DNA of 64,000 nucleotides from Streptomyces sp. NRRL S-646 (GCF_000720765.1 NZ_JODC01000022.1:60703-124702); one strand, 5' to 3'; counted from the first letter of the stretch, positions 7,050 to 16,770 are shown. Made by a program: numbers and translations. The notes: generated from the sequence alone by a model not told the origin.

Positions 7050-8915
7050 ATGGATTTCGGCACGCAGGGCCCCGAGGCCCCGGCCGACCTCGCCTGGCTG
7101 CGAGGTGTGGACGCCTACACGATGGGCGCCTATCCGCAGGCCGAGGAGGAGTTCCGGGCCGCGGTCCGGATGGATCCCGGGATGGCCGACGGCTGGCTCG
7201 GACTGCATGCGCTGCGCGTCGACACGACGACCGCGCTGTTACGGATGTTCCGGCACCGGGACCGCTTCGGTGAACAGCGCGCCCGGCACCGCCGCTCCCT
7301 CAACTCCTGGTACTGGCTCGGCTGGTGGGTGCAGCCCGTGCTGGAGAGCCCGCGCGACCTGCTGCTCGCGCACGCCTCGCACTGGCTGGACGGCCGACAT
7401 GTCCCCGAGCTGGACCGGGCCCTCGCCGGACTCCCACCCGTGGACACAGACCCGCAGGTCCGCTTTCTGCACGCCTGCCGCGCCTACCTCGTCAAGGACT
7501 GGGACCAACTCGTCCGCCACACCGACCCGCTGATCGACGACGCCCTGCTCGGCATCGAGGCGGGCCTGTTCGGCGGCATGGCGCGGGTGCGCCTGGAGAT
7601 GTACGGGCAGGCCGAACCGCTCCTGTCGTCCGCCCTGATGCGCTGCCGCAGCGAGCAGCCGCAGCGCAAGGAACTGCGCTACTGGCTGGCGCGCGCCCAT
7701 GAGGGCACGGGCCGCTCGGCCGCCGCCCTTCCCCTGTACCGGGCCGTGCACCGCGTCGACCCCGCCTTCATGGACACCTCGGCCCGGCTCGCGGCGATCG
7801 CCGAGGGCGACGGGTACGACGAGGCCACCGACCTCGCGGCGATCACCCTCTCCGGCGGCCAGGACGCCCTGGAGGGCCCCGACACCCTGGACCCGCTCTT
7901 CGGCACCGAGGGCCGGGACCTGAGGCTCTCCGAGTCCGACCTCCCGCCCGTCGGCCCGCTGCCGTCCTCGATCGACCCGACGGTGCGCGAGAAGACCGTC
8001 GGCCCGCCCGGATCCCCGCTGCCGGCCGGACCCACCGACCCCGCACTGCTAGAGGAGGCGCTCGCCGAACTGGAGCGCATGGTGGGCCTGGAGCCGGTGA
8101 AGCGACAGGTCAAGGCGCTGTCCGCCCAGTTGAACATGGCGCGGCTGCGCGCCGGTCAGGGCCTGCCGGTCCAGCCGCCGAAGCGGCACTTCGTCTTTTC
8201 CGGCCCCTCCGGCACCGGCAAGACCACGGTCGCCCGCATCCTCGGCCGCGTCTTCTACGCCCTCGGGCTGCTCGGCGGCGACCACCTCGTGGAGGCACAG
8301 CGGGCCGACCTGGTCGGCGAGTACCTGGGCCAGACGGCCGTGAAGGCCAACGAACTGATCGACTCCGCGATCGGCGGCGTGCTGTTCGTCGACGAGGCCT
8401 ACTCGCTCTCCAACTCCGGGTACGGCAAGGGCGACGCGTACGGCGACGAGGCGCTGCAGGTGCTGCTGAAGCGGGCCGAGGACAACCGCGACCACCTGGT
8501 GGTCATCCTGGCCGGCTACCCGGAGGGCATGGACCGCCTGCTGGCCGCCAACCCCGGCCTGTCGTCCCGCTTCACCACCCGCGTCGACTTCCCCTCGTAC
8601 CGGCCGCTCGAACTCACCTCGATCGGTGAGGTACTGGCTGCCGAGAACGGCGACGTGTGGGACGAGGAGGCGTTGGACGAGCTGCGGTCGATCGCCGGGC
8701 ATGTGGTGGATCAGGGATGGATCGACGAGCTCGGGAACGGACGGTTTCTGCGGACGCTGTACGAGAAGAGCTGTGCGTATCGGGATCTGCGGCTGTCCAC
8801 GTATCCCGGGGCTCTGTCCCGGGACGACTTGTCGACATTGCGGCTGCCCGATCTGATGCAGGCGTATGGGGAAGTGTTGTCCGGGCGGGGGCCGCAGGAT
8901 CCGTCAGGGTTGTGA
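7050..8915 (+). CDS. EccA/CbbX-type AAA+ ATPase with TPR-like N-terminal domain
   Basis: A 621-residue protein. The first 300 residues are helical repeats, including GVDAYTMGAYPQAEEEFRAA and later repeats of the same spacing. An acidic Pro/Gly linker follows. The C-terminal AAA+ domain has Walker A GPSGTGKTTVA near residue 385, Walker B GVLFVDEAYSL near residue 443 and an arginine-finger region LSSRFTTRVDFPSY. This architecture matches the CbbX/CfqX and EccA (type VII secretion) ATPases, which remodel partner complexes. No ESX genes are visible nearby, so a secretion role is not supported here. The ATG at 7050 has GGGGGA a few bases upstream; a GTG at 7038 is an alternative. Confidence 0.87.
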   Translation: MDFGTQGPEAPADLAWLRGVDAYTMGAYPQAEEEFRAAVRMDPGMADGWLGLHALRVDTTTALLRMFRHRDRFGEQRARHRRSLNSWYWLGWWVQPVLESPRDLLLAHASHWLDGRHVPELDRALAGLPPVDTDPQVRFLHACRAYLVKDWDQLVRHTDPLIDDALLGIEAGLFGGMARVRLEMYGQAEPLLSSALMRCRSEQPQRKELRYWLARAHEGTGRSAAALPLYRAVHRVDPAFMDTSARLAAIAEGDGYDEATDLAAITLSGGQDALEGPDTLDPLFGTEGRDLRLSESDLPPVGPLPSSIDPTVREKTVGPPGSPLPAGPTDPALLEEALAELERMVGLEPVKRQVKALSAQLNMARLRAGQGLPVQPPKRHFVFSGPSGTGKTTVARILGRVFYALGLLGGDHLVEAQRADLVGEYLGQTAVKANELIDSAIGGVLFVDEAYSLSNSGYGKGDAYGDEALQVLLKRAEDNRDHLVVILAGYPEGMDRLLAANPGLSSRFTTRVDFPSYRPLELTSIGEVLAAENGDVWDEEALDELRSIAGHVVDQGWIDELGNGRFLRTLYEKSCAYRDLRLSTYPGALSRDDLSTLRLPDLMQAYGEVLSGRGPQDPSGL

Positions 8916-8952
8916 TCTGCGCCCACGAGCCCGGTGATTCCGGTCTCTCGCG

Positions 8953-9034
8953 ACTGCGGGTGTGTCGTGGCTTTTCGGCCCGCGCGGCGGAGCCGCACAT
9001 TGGTACAGCCCCGCGCCCCTTTCGGGGCGCGGGG
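8953..9034 (+). repeat. intergenic repeat copy A with bidirectional terminator hairpin
   Basis: Sequence reads CTGCGGGTGTGTCGTGGC, then a CGCGCGGCGGAGCCGCACAT core, then ACAGCCCCGCGCCCC. It ends in a perfect hairpin, CCCCGCGCCCC (9009-9019) with GGGGCGCGGGG (9024-9034) and a TTTC loop. Related copies occur at 18760, 29611 and 63175. It sits between two convergent genes and probably terminates both. Confidence 0.75.
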
Positions 9035-9044
9035 AGGCCCTGCG

Positions 9045-10130
9045 TCAGCCTGCCAGGGCCTGTTCCGGCTCCCCGCTCCCCCGCGGCTCCGTGACCCGTA
9101 CCTCCGGGACCTCCCGGTGGGCCGGGTCCGTGACCTCGCCGACCAGTAGTTCCAGTACGTCCTCCAGGGCCACCAGGCCCAGTACCTTGCCGGAGGCGTC
9201 GGCCACCTGGGCCAGGTGGGTGGCGGCGCGGCGCATCACCGTCAGCGCGTCGTCCAGGGGGAGTTCGGAGCGCAGCGTCGTCATCGGCCGCCACAGCTGC
9301 TGCGGCACCGCCCGCTCCGAGTCCTCCAGGTCCAGTACGTCCTTCACGTGCAGGTAGCCCATGAAGGCGCCGTTCTCCGAGGCTATGGGGAAGCGGGAGT
9401 ATCCGGTGCGGGCGGTGAGTTCGACGATGCGGCCCGGGGTGACCGACGGGGGAACCGTCACCAGGGACTCGCGTCCCAGGAGCACGTCCGTCACCGGGCG
9501 GGAGCCCAGTTCCAGGGCGTCCTCGAGGCGTTCCTGCTCCTCGGGGTCGAGCAGGCCTGCCTGGCCGGAGTCCTCCACCAGGCGGTTGAGCTGCTCGCTG
9601 GTGAAGACGGCCTCGACCTCGTCCTTCGGCTCGACCCGGAAGAGCCGCAGGATCGCCTGGGCGACGGCACCGAGGGCGACGGTGATCGGCTTGCAGACCC
9701 GGGCGAAGGCGACCAGGCCCGGGGCGAGCCAGATCGCGGCCTTCTCCGGGGCTGCCATCGCGAGGTTCTTCGGGACCATCTCGCCGATGACGAGGTGGAA
9801 GAAGACCACGGCGGCGAGTGCGATGACGTAGCCGAGCGGGTGGATCACCCCGTCGGGCAGGTGGATCCACTCGAAGACCGGCTCCAGCAGATGCGCGACG
9901 GTCGGTTCGGCGACCGCGCCCAGGGTCAGCGAGCAGACGGTGATCCCGAACTGGGCCGCGGCCATCATCTGCGGCAGCCGCTCCAGGCCGTAGAGGACCT
10001 GGCGGGCGCGGGCCGTGCCGAGCGGTTCGATCTGGCTTCGGCGTACGGACACGAGTGCGAACTCGGCGCCGACGAAGAAGCCGTTGGCGAGCACGAGCAG
10101 GCCGGCGAACAGGAGTTGGAGCACGCTCAT
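9045..10130 (-). CDS. CNNM/CBS-domain membrane protein (HlyC/CorC family), second of a tandem pair
   Basis: A 361-residue protein. An N-terminal CNNM (DUF21) domain with three to four membrane helices begins LFAGLLVLANGFFVGAEFAL. Two CBS domains follow, one around FTSEQLNRLVEDSGQ to TDVLLGRESLVTVP and one ending KVLGLVALEDVLELLVGEV. It lacks the full C-terminal CorC/HlyC domain of its neighbour. Proteins of this family are linked to magnesium/cobalt efflux; 'haemolysin' in the family name is historical. Its ATG overlaps the stop of the upstream paralogue by four bases (ATGA), so the pair is translationally coupled. Confidence 0.88.
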   Translation of the reverse strand: MSVLQLLFAGLLVLANGFFVGAEFALVSVRRSQIEPLGTARARQVLYGLERLPQMMAAAQFGITVCSLTLGAVAEPTVAHLLEPVFEWIHLPDGVIHPLGYVIALAAVVFFHLVIGEMVPKNLAMAAPEKAAIWLAPGLVAFARVCKPITVALGAVAQAILRLFRVEPKDEVEAVFTSEQLNRLVEDSGQAGLLDPEEQERLEDALELGSRPVTDVLLGRESLVTVPPSVTPGRIVELTARTGYSRFPIASENGAFMGYLHVKDVLDLEDSERAVPQQLWRPMTTLRSELPLDDALTVMRRAATHLAQVADASGKVLGLVALEDVLELLVGEVTDPAHREVPEVRVTEPRGSGEPEQALAG

Positions 10131-11452
10131 CGGGCGACCTCCACGACCAGGCCGGTCCGCACCAGCCGGACCCGCTCGGCGCGGTAGTGGCCGACCCGGC
10201 GCACGGTCAGCCGCCAGCCCGGCAGTTCCGCCTTGTCGCCGACGGCCGGGATACGGCCGAGCCGGTCGGCGACCAGTCCGGCGACGGTCTCGTACGGCCC
10301 CTCGGGCACGTCGAGTCCTATGCGCTGCAGGATGTCGACGCGGCAGCTGCCGTCGGCGTCCCAGGCGGGCCTGCCGTCCTCCGGCGGGGCCGCGGCGAGT
10401 TCGGGCACGTCCTGCCCGTCGTGCTCGTCGCGGACCTCGCCGACGATCTCCTCGACGATGTCCTCCAGCGTCACGACGCCCGCCGTGCCGCCGTATTCGT
10501 CGACGACGACCGCGATGGGCTGCTCGCTGCGCAGCTGGGCGAGGAGCGGCTGCACGGGCAGGGTCTCGGGGACGAGCAGCGCGGGACGGGCGATGCGGCC
10601 GACGGGGGTGCGCAGGCGCTCGTGGGCCGGGACCGCCAGGGCGTCCTTCAGATGGACCATGCCGACGATTTCGTCGATCCGCTCCTTGTAGACGGGGAAG
10701 CGGGACAGGCCGGTGGCGCGGGTCAGGTTCACCACGTCCTCGGCGGTCGCCGTCGACTGCAGTGCGCTCACCTTCACCCGCGGGGTCATGACATGCTGCG
10801 CGGTCAGCTCGGCGAGCGACAGCGTCCGTACGAAGAGGTCGGCCGTGTCCTGTTCCAGGGCACCGGCCTGGGCAGAATGTCGGGCCAGGGACACCAGTTC
10901 GCCGGGGGTTCGGGCGGAGGCCAGCTCCGCGGTGGGCTCGACGCCCAGGGCGCGGACCAGGCGGTTGGCCACCGCGTTCAACGCGGCGATGACCGGGCGG
11001 AACAGCCGGGCGAAGGTGTGCTGCGGGCCCGCCACGAAGCGCGCGACCTGCATCGGCTTGGACACCGCCCAGTTCTTGGGCACCAGTTCCCCGATCACCA
11101 TCTGCACGGCGGAGGCCAGCAGCATGCCGACGACCACCGCGACACCGGAGACGGCGCCTTCGGGGATGCCGATCGCGGTGAACGGGCCGTGCAGCAGCTC
11201 CGCTAGCGCGGGCTCGGCGAGCATGCCGACGACGAGGGAGGTGATGGTGATGCCGAGCTGGGTGCCGGAGAGCTGGAAGGACAGCTCCCTGAGCGACTCG
11301 GCGACCCGTCGGGCCCGTTTGTCGCCTTCGGCGGCGGCCTTCTCGGCGTCCGTCGACTCGACCGTGACCAGGCCGAACTCGGCGGCCACGAAGAAGCCGT
11401 TGGCCAGAATCAGCAGGAGAGCGGCTCCGAGGAGCAGCAGGGGGGTGGTCAT
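10127..11452 (-). CDS. CNNM/CBS/CorC-domain membrane protein, first of a tandem pair
   Basis: A 441-residue protein with the full layout: CNNM membrane domain (LLLILANGFFVAAEFGLVTV), paired CBS domains (FVRTLSLAELTAQHVMTPRV and VDEYGGTAGVVTLEDIVEEI) and a C-terminal CorC/HlyC domain (RVDILQRIGLDVPEGPYETVAG). It probably takes part in divalent-cation export and senses nucleotides through its CBS pair. It is a paralogue of the gene it overlaps downstream, and the two proteins may form a heteromer. Confidence 0.9.
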   Translation of the reverse strand: MTTPLLLLGAALLLILANGFFVAAEFGLVTVESTDAEKAAAEGDKRARRVAESLRELSFQLSGTQLGITITSLVVGMLAEPALAELLHGPFTAIGIPEGAVSGVAVVVGMLLASAVQMVIGELVPKNWAVSKPMQVARFVAGPQHTFARLFRPVIAALNAVANRLVRALGVEPTAELASARTPGELVSLARHSAQAGALEQDTADLFVRTLSLAELTAQHVMTPRVKVSALQSTATAEDVVNLTRATGLSRFPVYKERIDEIVGMVHLKDALAVPAHERLRTPVGRIARPALLVPETLPVQPLLAQLRSEQPIAVVVDEYGGTAGVVTLEDIVEEIVGEVRDEHDGQDVPELAAAPPEDGRPAWDADGSCRVDILQRIGLDVPEGPYETVAGLVADRLGRIPAVGDKAELPGWRLTVRRVGHYRAERVRLVRTGLVVEVAR

Positions 11453-11575
11453 GATGCCGCCGCCTCGTTACGTCGTGAGGGGGCGGCGCAGGTACTACAG
11501 GACGATCCGTCCATCGCTGGAGGGAGTCACTCCTCGGGTAGCAGGGGGCCTCTGAAGCCCGGCGGGAACTTCAGC

Positions 11576-11604
11576 GGCGGAGGCGCAACGAAAACGCCTC
11601 CGCC
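11576..11604. terminator. hairpin after the PH-domain gene
   Basis: GGCGGAGGCG (11576-11585) pairs perfectly with CGCCTCCGCC (11595-11604) across a 9-nt loop. On the minus strand the loop reads TTTTCGTTG. It lies 26 bp past the stop of the leftward PH-domain gene. Confidence 0.68.
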
Positions 11605-11629
11605 AACAGATTAATCAAGACATGGGCCG

Positions 11630-12073
11630 TTACGGCAGATCCCTTGTCGAGCGGGCCTCGGCGAGTGCTCGCAGAGTGCGCGCGTCGGCGATGGCGCGCT
11701 CCTTGGCGATGCCCGGCTGGATGCCGAGCGCGGGCAGACTGGTGCCGTCGCTGAGGTTGAGAAAGACCCAGGGGTCGCCGGGGCGCAGGTTCACATGGAG
11801 GATCTCGGCCCACTCCAGGTGCCGCCTGCTGGCGATGTTGACGACCGTGACGCCTGTCTCTTCGGCGACGACCTTCACCCGGGCGAGCAGCGCCAGCACA
11901 CCGAAGAGGATCGCTCCGGTGAAGACGAAGCTGAGCTTCTCGCCGGGGCTGAGCTGCTCCAGGAGCAGCGCGACGGTCGTGATCACCACGAAGATCACCG
12001 CACCGGAGGTGAGCAGGACGGCCCGGGTGCGGCCAGGCCGGAAGGTGACGGGGAGAGCGGGCAGATCGGACAT
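11630..12073 (-). CDS. membrane protein with bacterial PH-like domain
   Basis: A 147-residue protein with two membrane helices near the N-terminus (LLTSGAVIFVVITTVALLLE and FVFTGAILFGVLALLARV). A short C-terminal beta-rich domain follows, with GVTVVNIASRRHLEWAEILH and DGTSLPALGIQPG, the pattern of streptomycete PH-domain (PF10756-type) proteins. Function unknown. It starts 14 bp after the end of hisG and is probably co-transcribed with it. Confidence 0.78.
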   Translation of the reverse strand: MSDLPALPVTFRPGRTRAVLLTSGAVIFVVITTVALLLEQLSPGEKLSFVFTGAILFGVLALLARVKVVAEETGVTVVNIASRRHLEWAEILHVNLRPGDPWVFLNLSDGTSLPALGIQPGIAKERAIADARTLRALAEARSTRDLP

Positions 12074-12087
12074 CTCTCGTGCGCCCC

Positions 12088-12936
12088 TCAGAGACGGCAG
12101 GCGTGGATGGCCGTGGTCAGGATGGCCCGCGCACCGATCGCGTAGAGGTCGTCCATGATCCGCTGGGCGTCCTTGGCGGGCACCATGGCGCGGACGGCGA
12201 CCCAGCCCTCGTTGTGCAGCGGCGAGACGGTCGGACCCTCCAGGCCGGGGGTGATGGCGACCGCCTCCTCCAGGTGCTCGGCGCGGCAGTCGTAGTCCAT
12301 CATCACGTACGTCCGGGCCACCAGGACGCCCTGCAGACGGCGCAGGAACTGCTGGACCTTGGGCTCCTCGCCGTTCTCGCCGGTGCGGCGGATGACGACG
12401 GCCTCGGACTTCATGATCGGCTCGCCGATGACCTCCAGACCCGCGTTGCGCAGGCTGGTGCCGGTCTCGACGACGTCCGCGATGACCTCGGCGACGCCGA
12501 GCTCGATGGCGGTCTCGACGGCGCCGTCGAGGTGGACGACGGAGGCGTCGACGCCGTTGTCGGCGAGGTGCTTGGCGACGATGCCCTCGTAGGAGGTGGC
12601 GACCGTCATGCCGTTCAGGTCCTCGACGCCGTTCGCCGTGCCCGGCTTGGTGGCGTAGCGGAAGGTGGAGCGGGCGAAGCCGAGCGGGAGGATCTCCTCG
12701 GCGTTGGCACCGGAGTCGATCAGCAGGTCGCGGCCGGTGATGCCGATGTCGAGGCGGCCCGAGGAGACGTAGATCGCGATGTCGCGCGGGCGGAGGTAGA
12801 AGAACTCGACCTCGTTGGACGGGTCGACGATCCGCAGCTCCTTGGACTCCCGGCGCTGCTGGTAGCCGGCCTCATGCAGCATCTCCGCCGCAGGGCCTGA
12901 CAGGGAACCCTTGTTGGGGACGGCGATGCGCAGCAT
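12088..12936 (-). CDS. hisG: ATP phosphoribosyltransferase, long form
   Basis: Catalyses the first step of histidine synthesis, joining ATP and PRPP. The 282-residue length is that of the long, hexameric, histidine-inhibited form. Visible features are LRIAVPNKGSLSGPAAEML at the N-terminus, the PRPP loop region EVIADVVETGTSLRNAGL, and a C-terminal ACT-like regulatory domain with GPTVSPLHNEGWVAVRAM. It lies directly downstream of hisE in the same direction; the remaining his genes are elsewhere. Confidence 0.96.
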   Translation of the reverse strand: MLRIAVPNKGSLSGPAAEMLHEAGYQQRRESKELRIVDPSNEVEFFYLRPRDIAIYVSSGRLDIGITGRDLLIDSGANAEEILPLGFARSTFRYATKPGTANGVEDLNGMTVATSYEGIVAKHLADNGVDASVVHLDGAVETAIELGVAEVIADVVETGTSLRNAGLEVIGEPIMKSEAVVIRRTGENGEEPKVQQFLRRLQGVLVARTYVMMDYDCRAEHLEEAVAITPGLEGPTVSPLHNEGWVAVRAMVPAKDAQRIMDDLYAIGARAILTTAIHACRL

Positions 12937-13000
12937 GAGGTCGGCTTCCTTTGTTCGTGCGTACGGAGACGTGTGCGGGGTTTCTTGCGGCTGTGACGGC

Positions 13001-13273
13001 TCAGAGATGGGCGTAGACGTCGTCCAGGGAGATGCCGCGGGCGACCATCATCACCTGGACGTGGTACAGCAGCTGCGAGATCTCCTCGGCGGCCGCTTCC
13101 TTGCCCTCGTACTCGGCGGCCATCCAGACCTCGGCGGCCTCTTCGACGACCTTCTTGCCGATGGCATGGACGCCCTTGCCGACCAGTTCTGCGGTGCGGG
13201 AAGTGGCGGGATCGCCGTGGGCGGCCTTGTGCTGGAGCTCGGTGAAGAGCTCCTCGAACGTCTTATTGGACAT
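13001..13273 (-). CDS. hisE: phosphoribosyl-ATP pyrophosphatase
   Basis: A 90-residue all-helical MazG-like enzyme that hydrolyses phosphoribosyl-ATP, the second histidine step. Characteristic segments are [40 protein letters not shown] with the metal-binding EExxE, and [20 protein letters not shown]. It is the stand-alone form, not fused to HisI. hisG follows 64 bp downstream. Confidence 0.95.
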   Translation of the reverse strand: MSNKTFEELFTELQHKAAHGDPATSRTAELVGKGVHAIGKKVVEEAAEVWMAAEYEGKEAAAEEISQLLYHVQVMMVARGISLDDVYAHL

Positions 13274-13307
13274 GGTGACGCTCAGCCTATGCCAAACCCC
13301 GCAGACG

Positions 13308-13793
13308 TCAGTGCCACGGTTCAGATACTGAGCGGAGGGTCGCCGCGGTCGCCACCGCCGCGGTCACCGCCTCGTGCCCCTTGTCCTCGTTGGAGCCCTC
13401 GATGCCGGCCCGGTCCAGGGCCTGCTCCTCGGTGTCGCAGGTCAGTACGCCGAAGCCGACGGGGACGCCGGTCTCGACGGAGACCTGGGTGAGGCCCTGG
13501 GTCACGCCCTGGCACACATACTCGAAGTGCGGGGTGCCACCGCGGATGACGACACCGAGGGCGACGATCGCGTCGTAGCCGCGGCCCGCGAGGACCTTGG
13601 CGACGACCGGGAGCTCCCAGCTGCCGGGGACCCTGAGCAGGGTCGGCTCGTCGATGCCCAGGTCGTGCAGGGCGCGCAGGGCGCCGTCCACCAGGCCGTC
13701 CATCACCTTTTCGTGCCACTGCGCCGCGATGACGGCGACCCGCAGGTCTCCGACGTTGCGTACGGACAGTTCCGGTGCGCCCTTGCCGCTCAC
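13308..13793 (-). CDS. ribH: 6,7-dimethyl-8-ribityllumazine synthase
   Basis: Condenses the dihydroxybutanone phosphate and ribityl-aminouracil precursors into lumazine, the penultimate riboflavin step. The 161 residues include [14 protein letters not shown] substrate contacts ([19 protein letters not shown]), [15 protein letters not shown], and the active-site region [20 protein letters not shown]. The start is a GTG at 13791-13793 with AGGAG upstream; it is 35 bp after ribBA and is the last gene of the riboflavin operon. Confidence 0.95.
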   Translation of the reverse strand: MSGKGAPELSVRNVGDLRVAVIAAQWHEKVMDGLVDGALRALHDLGIDEPTLLRVPGSWELPVVAKVLAGRGYDAIVALGVVIRGGTPHFEYVCQGVTQGLTQVSVETGVPVGFGVLTCDTEEQALDRAGIEGSNEDKGHEAVTAAVATAATLRSVSEPWH

Positions 13794-13828
13794 GTTCTCT
13801 TGTCTCCTCGGTGACTTCTGACGGTCTT

Positions 13829-15118
13829 CTACTGGTTGCTGCAGGTGGACACGGGGGCCGTGTCCAGCCAGGGCAGGTCGTGGCCCATCCGGTCCCGCTT
13901 GGTGCGCAGGTAGCGGAGGTTGTGCTCGCCCGCCTGTACGGGCATCGGCTCGCGGCCGGTGACCTTGAGGCCGTGGCGGACGAGCGCGTCGGTCTTGTCG
14001 GGGTTGTTGGTCATCAGGCGCACGCTGCGGACGCCGAGGTCCTCCAGGATCTGCGCGCCTGCGCCGTAGTCCCGGGCGTCGGCGGGCAGGCCGAGCTCCA
14101 GGTTGGCGTCGAGGGTGTCGCGGCCGCGCTCCTGGAGTTCGTAGGCGCGCAGCTTGGACAGCAGGCCGATGCCGCGGCCCTCGTGGCCGCGCAGATAGAC
14201 GACCACTCCCCTGCCCTCGGACTGGATGCGCTCCAGGGAGGCGTCCAACTGGGGGCCGCAGTCGCAGCGCAGGGAGGAGAAGATGTCGCCGGTCAGGCAT
14301 TCGGAGTGGACACGGACCAGGACGTCCTCGCCGTCGCCGATCTCGCCGTGGACGAGGGCGACGTGCTCGACGCCGTCGACGGTGGAGCGGTAGCCGTAGG
14401 CCGTGAACTCGCCGTGGGCGGTGGGCAGTTGGGTCTCGGCCTCGCGGCGGACGGTGGGCTCGGCGGTACGGCGGTAGGCGATCAGGTCCTCGATGGAGAT
14501 GATCGTCAGGCCGTGCTTGCGGGCGAAGGGGATCAGCTCGGGCAGGCGCAGCATGCGGCCGTCCTCGCCGGCGATCTCGACGATCGCGCCGGCCGGGCGC
14601 AGCCCTGCGAGGCGGGCGAGGTCGACGGCTGCCTCGGTGTGGCCGTTGCGTACGAGCACACCGCCGGACCTGGCGCGCAGCGGGAAGATGTGGCCGGGGC
14701 GGACGAAGTCGTCGGCGTGGGTCTCTCCGCTCGCCAGTAGCCGGAGGGTGGTGGCGCGGTCGGAGGCGGAGATGCCGGTGGTCACGCCGTGCGCGGCGGA
14801 GGCGTCCACGGAGACCGTGAACGCGGTCTTCATCTGCTCGGTGTTGTCCTCGACCATCTGCGGAAGCTTGAGCCGGTCCAGCTCCTCGCCCTCCATGGGC
14901 GCGCAGATCAGGCCGCGGCACTCGCTCATCATGAAGGCCACGATCTCGGGGGTGACCTTCTCGGCGGCGACGACGAGGTCGCCCTCGTTCTCGCGGTCCT
15001 CGTCGTCGACGACCACGATCGGGCGGCCGGCCGCGATGTCGGCGATGGCCTGCTCGATGGGGTCGAGCGACCAGTCCTCGATGCCGTCGGTGCTGTACAG
15101 GATCGGTGCCGTGGTCAT
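13829..15118 (-). CDS. ribBA: bifunctional DHBP synthase / GTP cyclohydrolase II
   Basis: A 429-residue fusion feeding both branches of riboflavin synthesis. The N-terminal RibB half (residues about 1-210) has [19 protein letters not shown] and [18 protein letters not shown]. The C-terminal RibA half has [20 protein letters not shown], whose cysteines bind zinc, and [20 protein letters not shown]. The ATG at 15116-15118 overlaps the end of ribM by four bases (ATGA), so the two are translationally coupled. Confidence 0.96.
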   Translation of the reverse strand: MTTAPILYSTDGIEDWSLDPIEQAIADIAAGRPIVVVDDEDRENEGDLVVAAEKVTPEIVAFMMSECRGLICAPMEGEELDRLKLPQMVEDNTEQMKTAFTVSVDASAAHGVTTGISASDRATTLRLLASGETHADDFVRPGHIFPLRARSGGVLVRNGHTEAAVDLARLAGLRPAGAIVEIAGEDGRMLRLPELIPFARKHGLTIISIEDLIAYRRTAEPTVRREAETQLPTAHGEFTAYGYRSTVDGVEHVALVHGEIGDGEDVLVRVHSECLTGDIFSSLRCDCGPQLDASLERIQSEGRGVVVYLRGHEGRGIGLLSKLRAYELQERGRDTLDANLELGLPADARDYGAGAQILEDLGVRSVRLMTNNPDKTDALVRHGLKVTGREPMPVQAGEHNLRYLRTKRDRMGHDLPWLDTAPVSTCSNQ

Positions 15119-15756
15119 GCCGGCGCTCCTTCCGGGACGGGCTGCGACGCCTGCCGGGAGCGCAGCCACCAGTCGCGCATGCCCCACAGGACGAGTGCGC
15201 CGTAGATGACGTAGACGAAGCCGGAGAAGGCGTAGCCGTTGGCGAAGTTGAGGGGGACGCCGACCAGGTCGACGAGGAGCCAGGCGATCCAGAACTCGGT
15301 CATGCCGCGGGCCTGGGCGTACATGGCGACGATGGTGCCGACGAAGATGTAGGCATCCGGCCAGGGGTCCCAGGACAGGGACGGATAGGCCTTGAAGAGC
15401 AGGGCGACGGCGACCGTGCCGACGGCCGCGGCGGCGATCATCGCGCCGCGCTCGCGCCAGGTGGCGAACCGCGGAGCTATGTGACCGTCCTCCGCCTGCC
15501 CCTTGTTGCGGTTCCACTGCCACCAGCCGTAGAGCGCCACGACCATGACGACGACCTGCTTGCCGGCGCTGCCGGCGAGGTGGCCGTAGAAGGCGATGAA
15601 CAGGACGAGACCGGAGAGGAACTGGACCGGCCAGGTCAGCAGGGAGCGGCGCCAGCCGAGGGCGAGGGTGATCAGGCCGAGTATGTTGCCGATCATGTCC
15701 GACCAGATGATGCGCTGGTCGAGGAGGGTGAAGGCCTGCGAGTTCAGCCAGTTCAC
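15115..15756 (-). CDS. ribM: riboflavin transporter of the PnuC type
   Basis: A 213-residue integral membrane protein with about seven helices of the PnuC/RibM fold. Segments include [40 protein letters not shown] and [20 protein letters not shown]. PnuC proteins import nicotinamide riboside or related vitamins, but the position between ribE and ribBA behind an FMN riboswitch matches ribM of other Streptomyces, a riboflavin importer. The start is a GTG at 15754-15756 overlapping the ribE stop (GTGA). Confidence 0.88.
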   Translation of the reverse strand: MNWLNSQAFTLLDQRIIWSDMIGNILGLITLALGWRRSLLTWPVQFLSGLVLFIAFYGHLAGSAGKQVVVMVVALYGWWQWNRNKGQAEDGHIAPRFATWRERGAMIAAAAVGTVAVALLFKAYPSLSWDPWPDAYIFVGTIVAMYAQARGMTEFWIAWLLVDLVGVPLNFANGYAFSGFVYVIYGALVLWGMRDWWLRSRQASQPVPEGAPA

Positions 15757-16358
15757 CGGTCCGCCCCCTGACCGGCCCCGAGCAGGCGCTCGACGTACTT
15801 GGCGACGACGTCGACCTCGAGGTTGACCGGGTCGCCGGGCTGCTTGATGCCGAGCGTGGTCAGGGCGAGGGTGGTGGGGATGAGGCTGACCGTGAAGTAG
15901 TCCGGGCCTGCGTCGACCACGGTGAGGCTGATGCCGTCGACCGTGATGGAACCCTTCTCCACGACATAGCGGGTCAGCTCCGCGGGCAGGGAGATCTTGA
16001 TGATCTCCCAGTGGTCGGAGGGCTTGCGCTCCAACACCTCGCCCGTGCCGTCGACATGGCCCTGGACGATGTGGCCGCCGAGGCGGGCGCCCACGGCCAT
16101 GGGGCGTTCCAGGTTGACGCGGGAGCCGACGGCGAGGGCGCCGAGGCTGGAGCGGGCGAGGGTCTCCGCCATGACGTCGGCGGTGAACTCGTCGCCCTCG
16201 TGGTCGACGACGGTGAGACAGACTCCGTTCACGGCGATGGAGTCGCCGTGCTTCGCGCCGTCGGTGACGACGGGGCCGCGCAGCCGGAAGCGGGAGGCGT
16301 CGCCGAGGTTTTCGACGGCCGTGATCTCGCCCAGCTCTTCGACGATTCCGGTGAACAC
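15753..16358 (-). CDS. ribE: riboflavin synthase, alpha subunit
   Basis: Dismutates two lumazine molecules to riboflavin, the last step of the pathway. The 201 residues contain the duplicated lumazine-binding repeat: [16 protein letters not shown] in the first half and [16 protein letters not shown] in the second, with VNGVCLTVV and VDGISLTVV at matching positions. The start is a GTG at 16356-16358 with GGAGG about 10 bases upstream. It is the first gene of the operon, about 155 bp after the FMN riboswitch. Confidence 0.95.
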   Translation of the reverse strand: MFTGIVEELGEITAVENLGDASRFRLRGPVVTDGAKHGDSIAVNGVCLTVVDHEGDEFTADVMAETLARSSLGALAVGSRVNLERPMAVGARLGGHIVQGHVDGTGEVLERKPSDHWEIIKISLPAELTRYVVEKGSITVDGISLTVVDAGPDYFTVSLIPTTLALTTLGIKQPGDPVNLEVDVVAKYVERLLGAGQGADR

Positions 16359-16512
16359 TTCCCGGGTCCTCCTGCCTCTTCGGGCACGGACTCCGGGGCC
16401 TGTCGATGACGACAGAATGAACGAGCGAGGGCACCTGGGGCGACGCCGGACAGGACCCGCCCCGAGGACGAGCCCAGATACGGCGGCGCGCATACGTGGA
16501 TGCCCGCCCGCC

Positions 16513-16640
16513 GCGCACTGCCTCCCATCCGGACTTTAACCGTCGGTCCAGGAATTTCACCTGGTCAACCGGCCGCTGGAAGCGGTCGGGTCGCGGACTG
16601 TAACCGCCGGTTCGGACTTTCACCGACCCCGGAGTGCGCT
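16513..16640 (-). promoter_or_regulatory. FMN riboswitch (RFN element)
   Basis: On the minus strand the leader reads GGGGTCGGTGAAAGTCCG, then CCGGCGGTTACAGTCCGCGA, then GACCAGGTGAAATTCCTGG, then GACGGTTAAAGTCCGGATGG and GAGGCAGTGCGC. These are the conserved blocks of the FMN aptamer in correct order. A closing P1 stem is formed by GCGCAC near 16634-16640 and GTGCGC near 16513-16519. FMN binding would switch off ribE-ribM-ribBA-ribH. Confidence 0.97.
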
Positions 16641-16746
16641 GCTTCTGGTACAGAGTCAGTGTGCCACGCCTGATCGAGGTCCATACGGGCGAACGGTGTG
16701 GGTTGGCTCACAGGCGCTGTCGATGGACTTCTCAACCCGGCCCACC

Positions 16747-16770
16747 TGGTGGACCCTTTGGTCTAGTCCT
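16747..16770 (+). promoter_or_regulatory. chitinase-promoter-type direct repeats (DasR-like half-sites)
   Basis: TGGTGGACCCT (16747-16757) and TGGTCTAGTCCT (16759-16770) lie in tandem. The second matches the remembered DasR/chitinase operator core TGGTCTAGACCA at 10 of 12 positions. They sit upstream of the sigma-factor gene, where S. coelicolor has, as I recall, the chitinase gene chiI after ribE. They may be an orphan of a lost chitinase gene, or may now serve the sigma-factor gene. Confidence 0.4.

Noticed and set aside
11571..11813. Short minus-strand frame overlapping the PH-domain gene end
   Set aside because: Out of frame with the supported gene and lacking codon bias.
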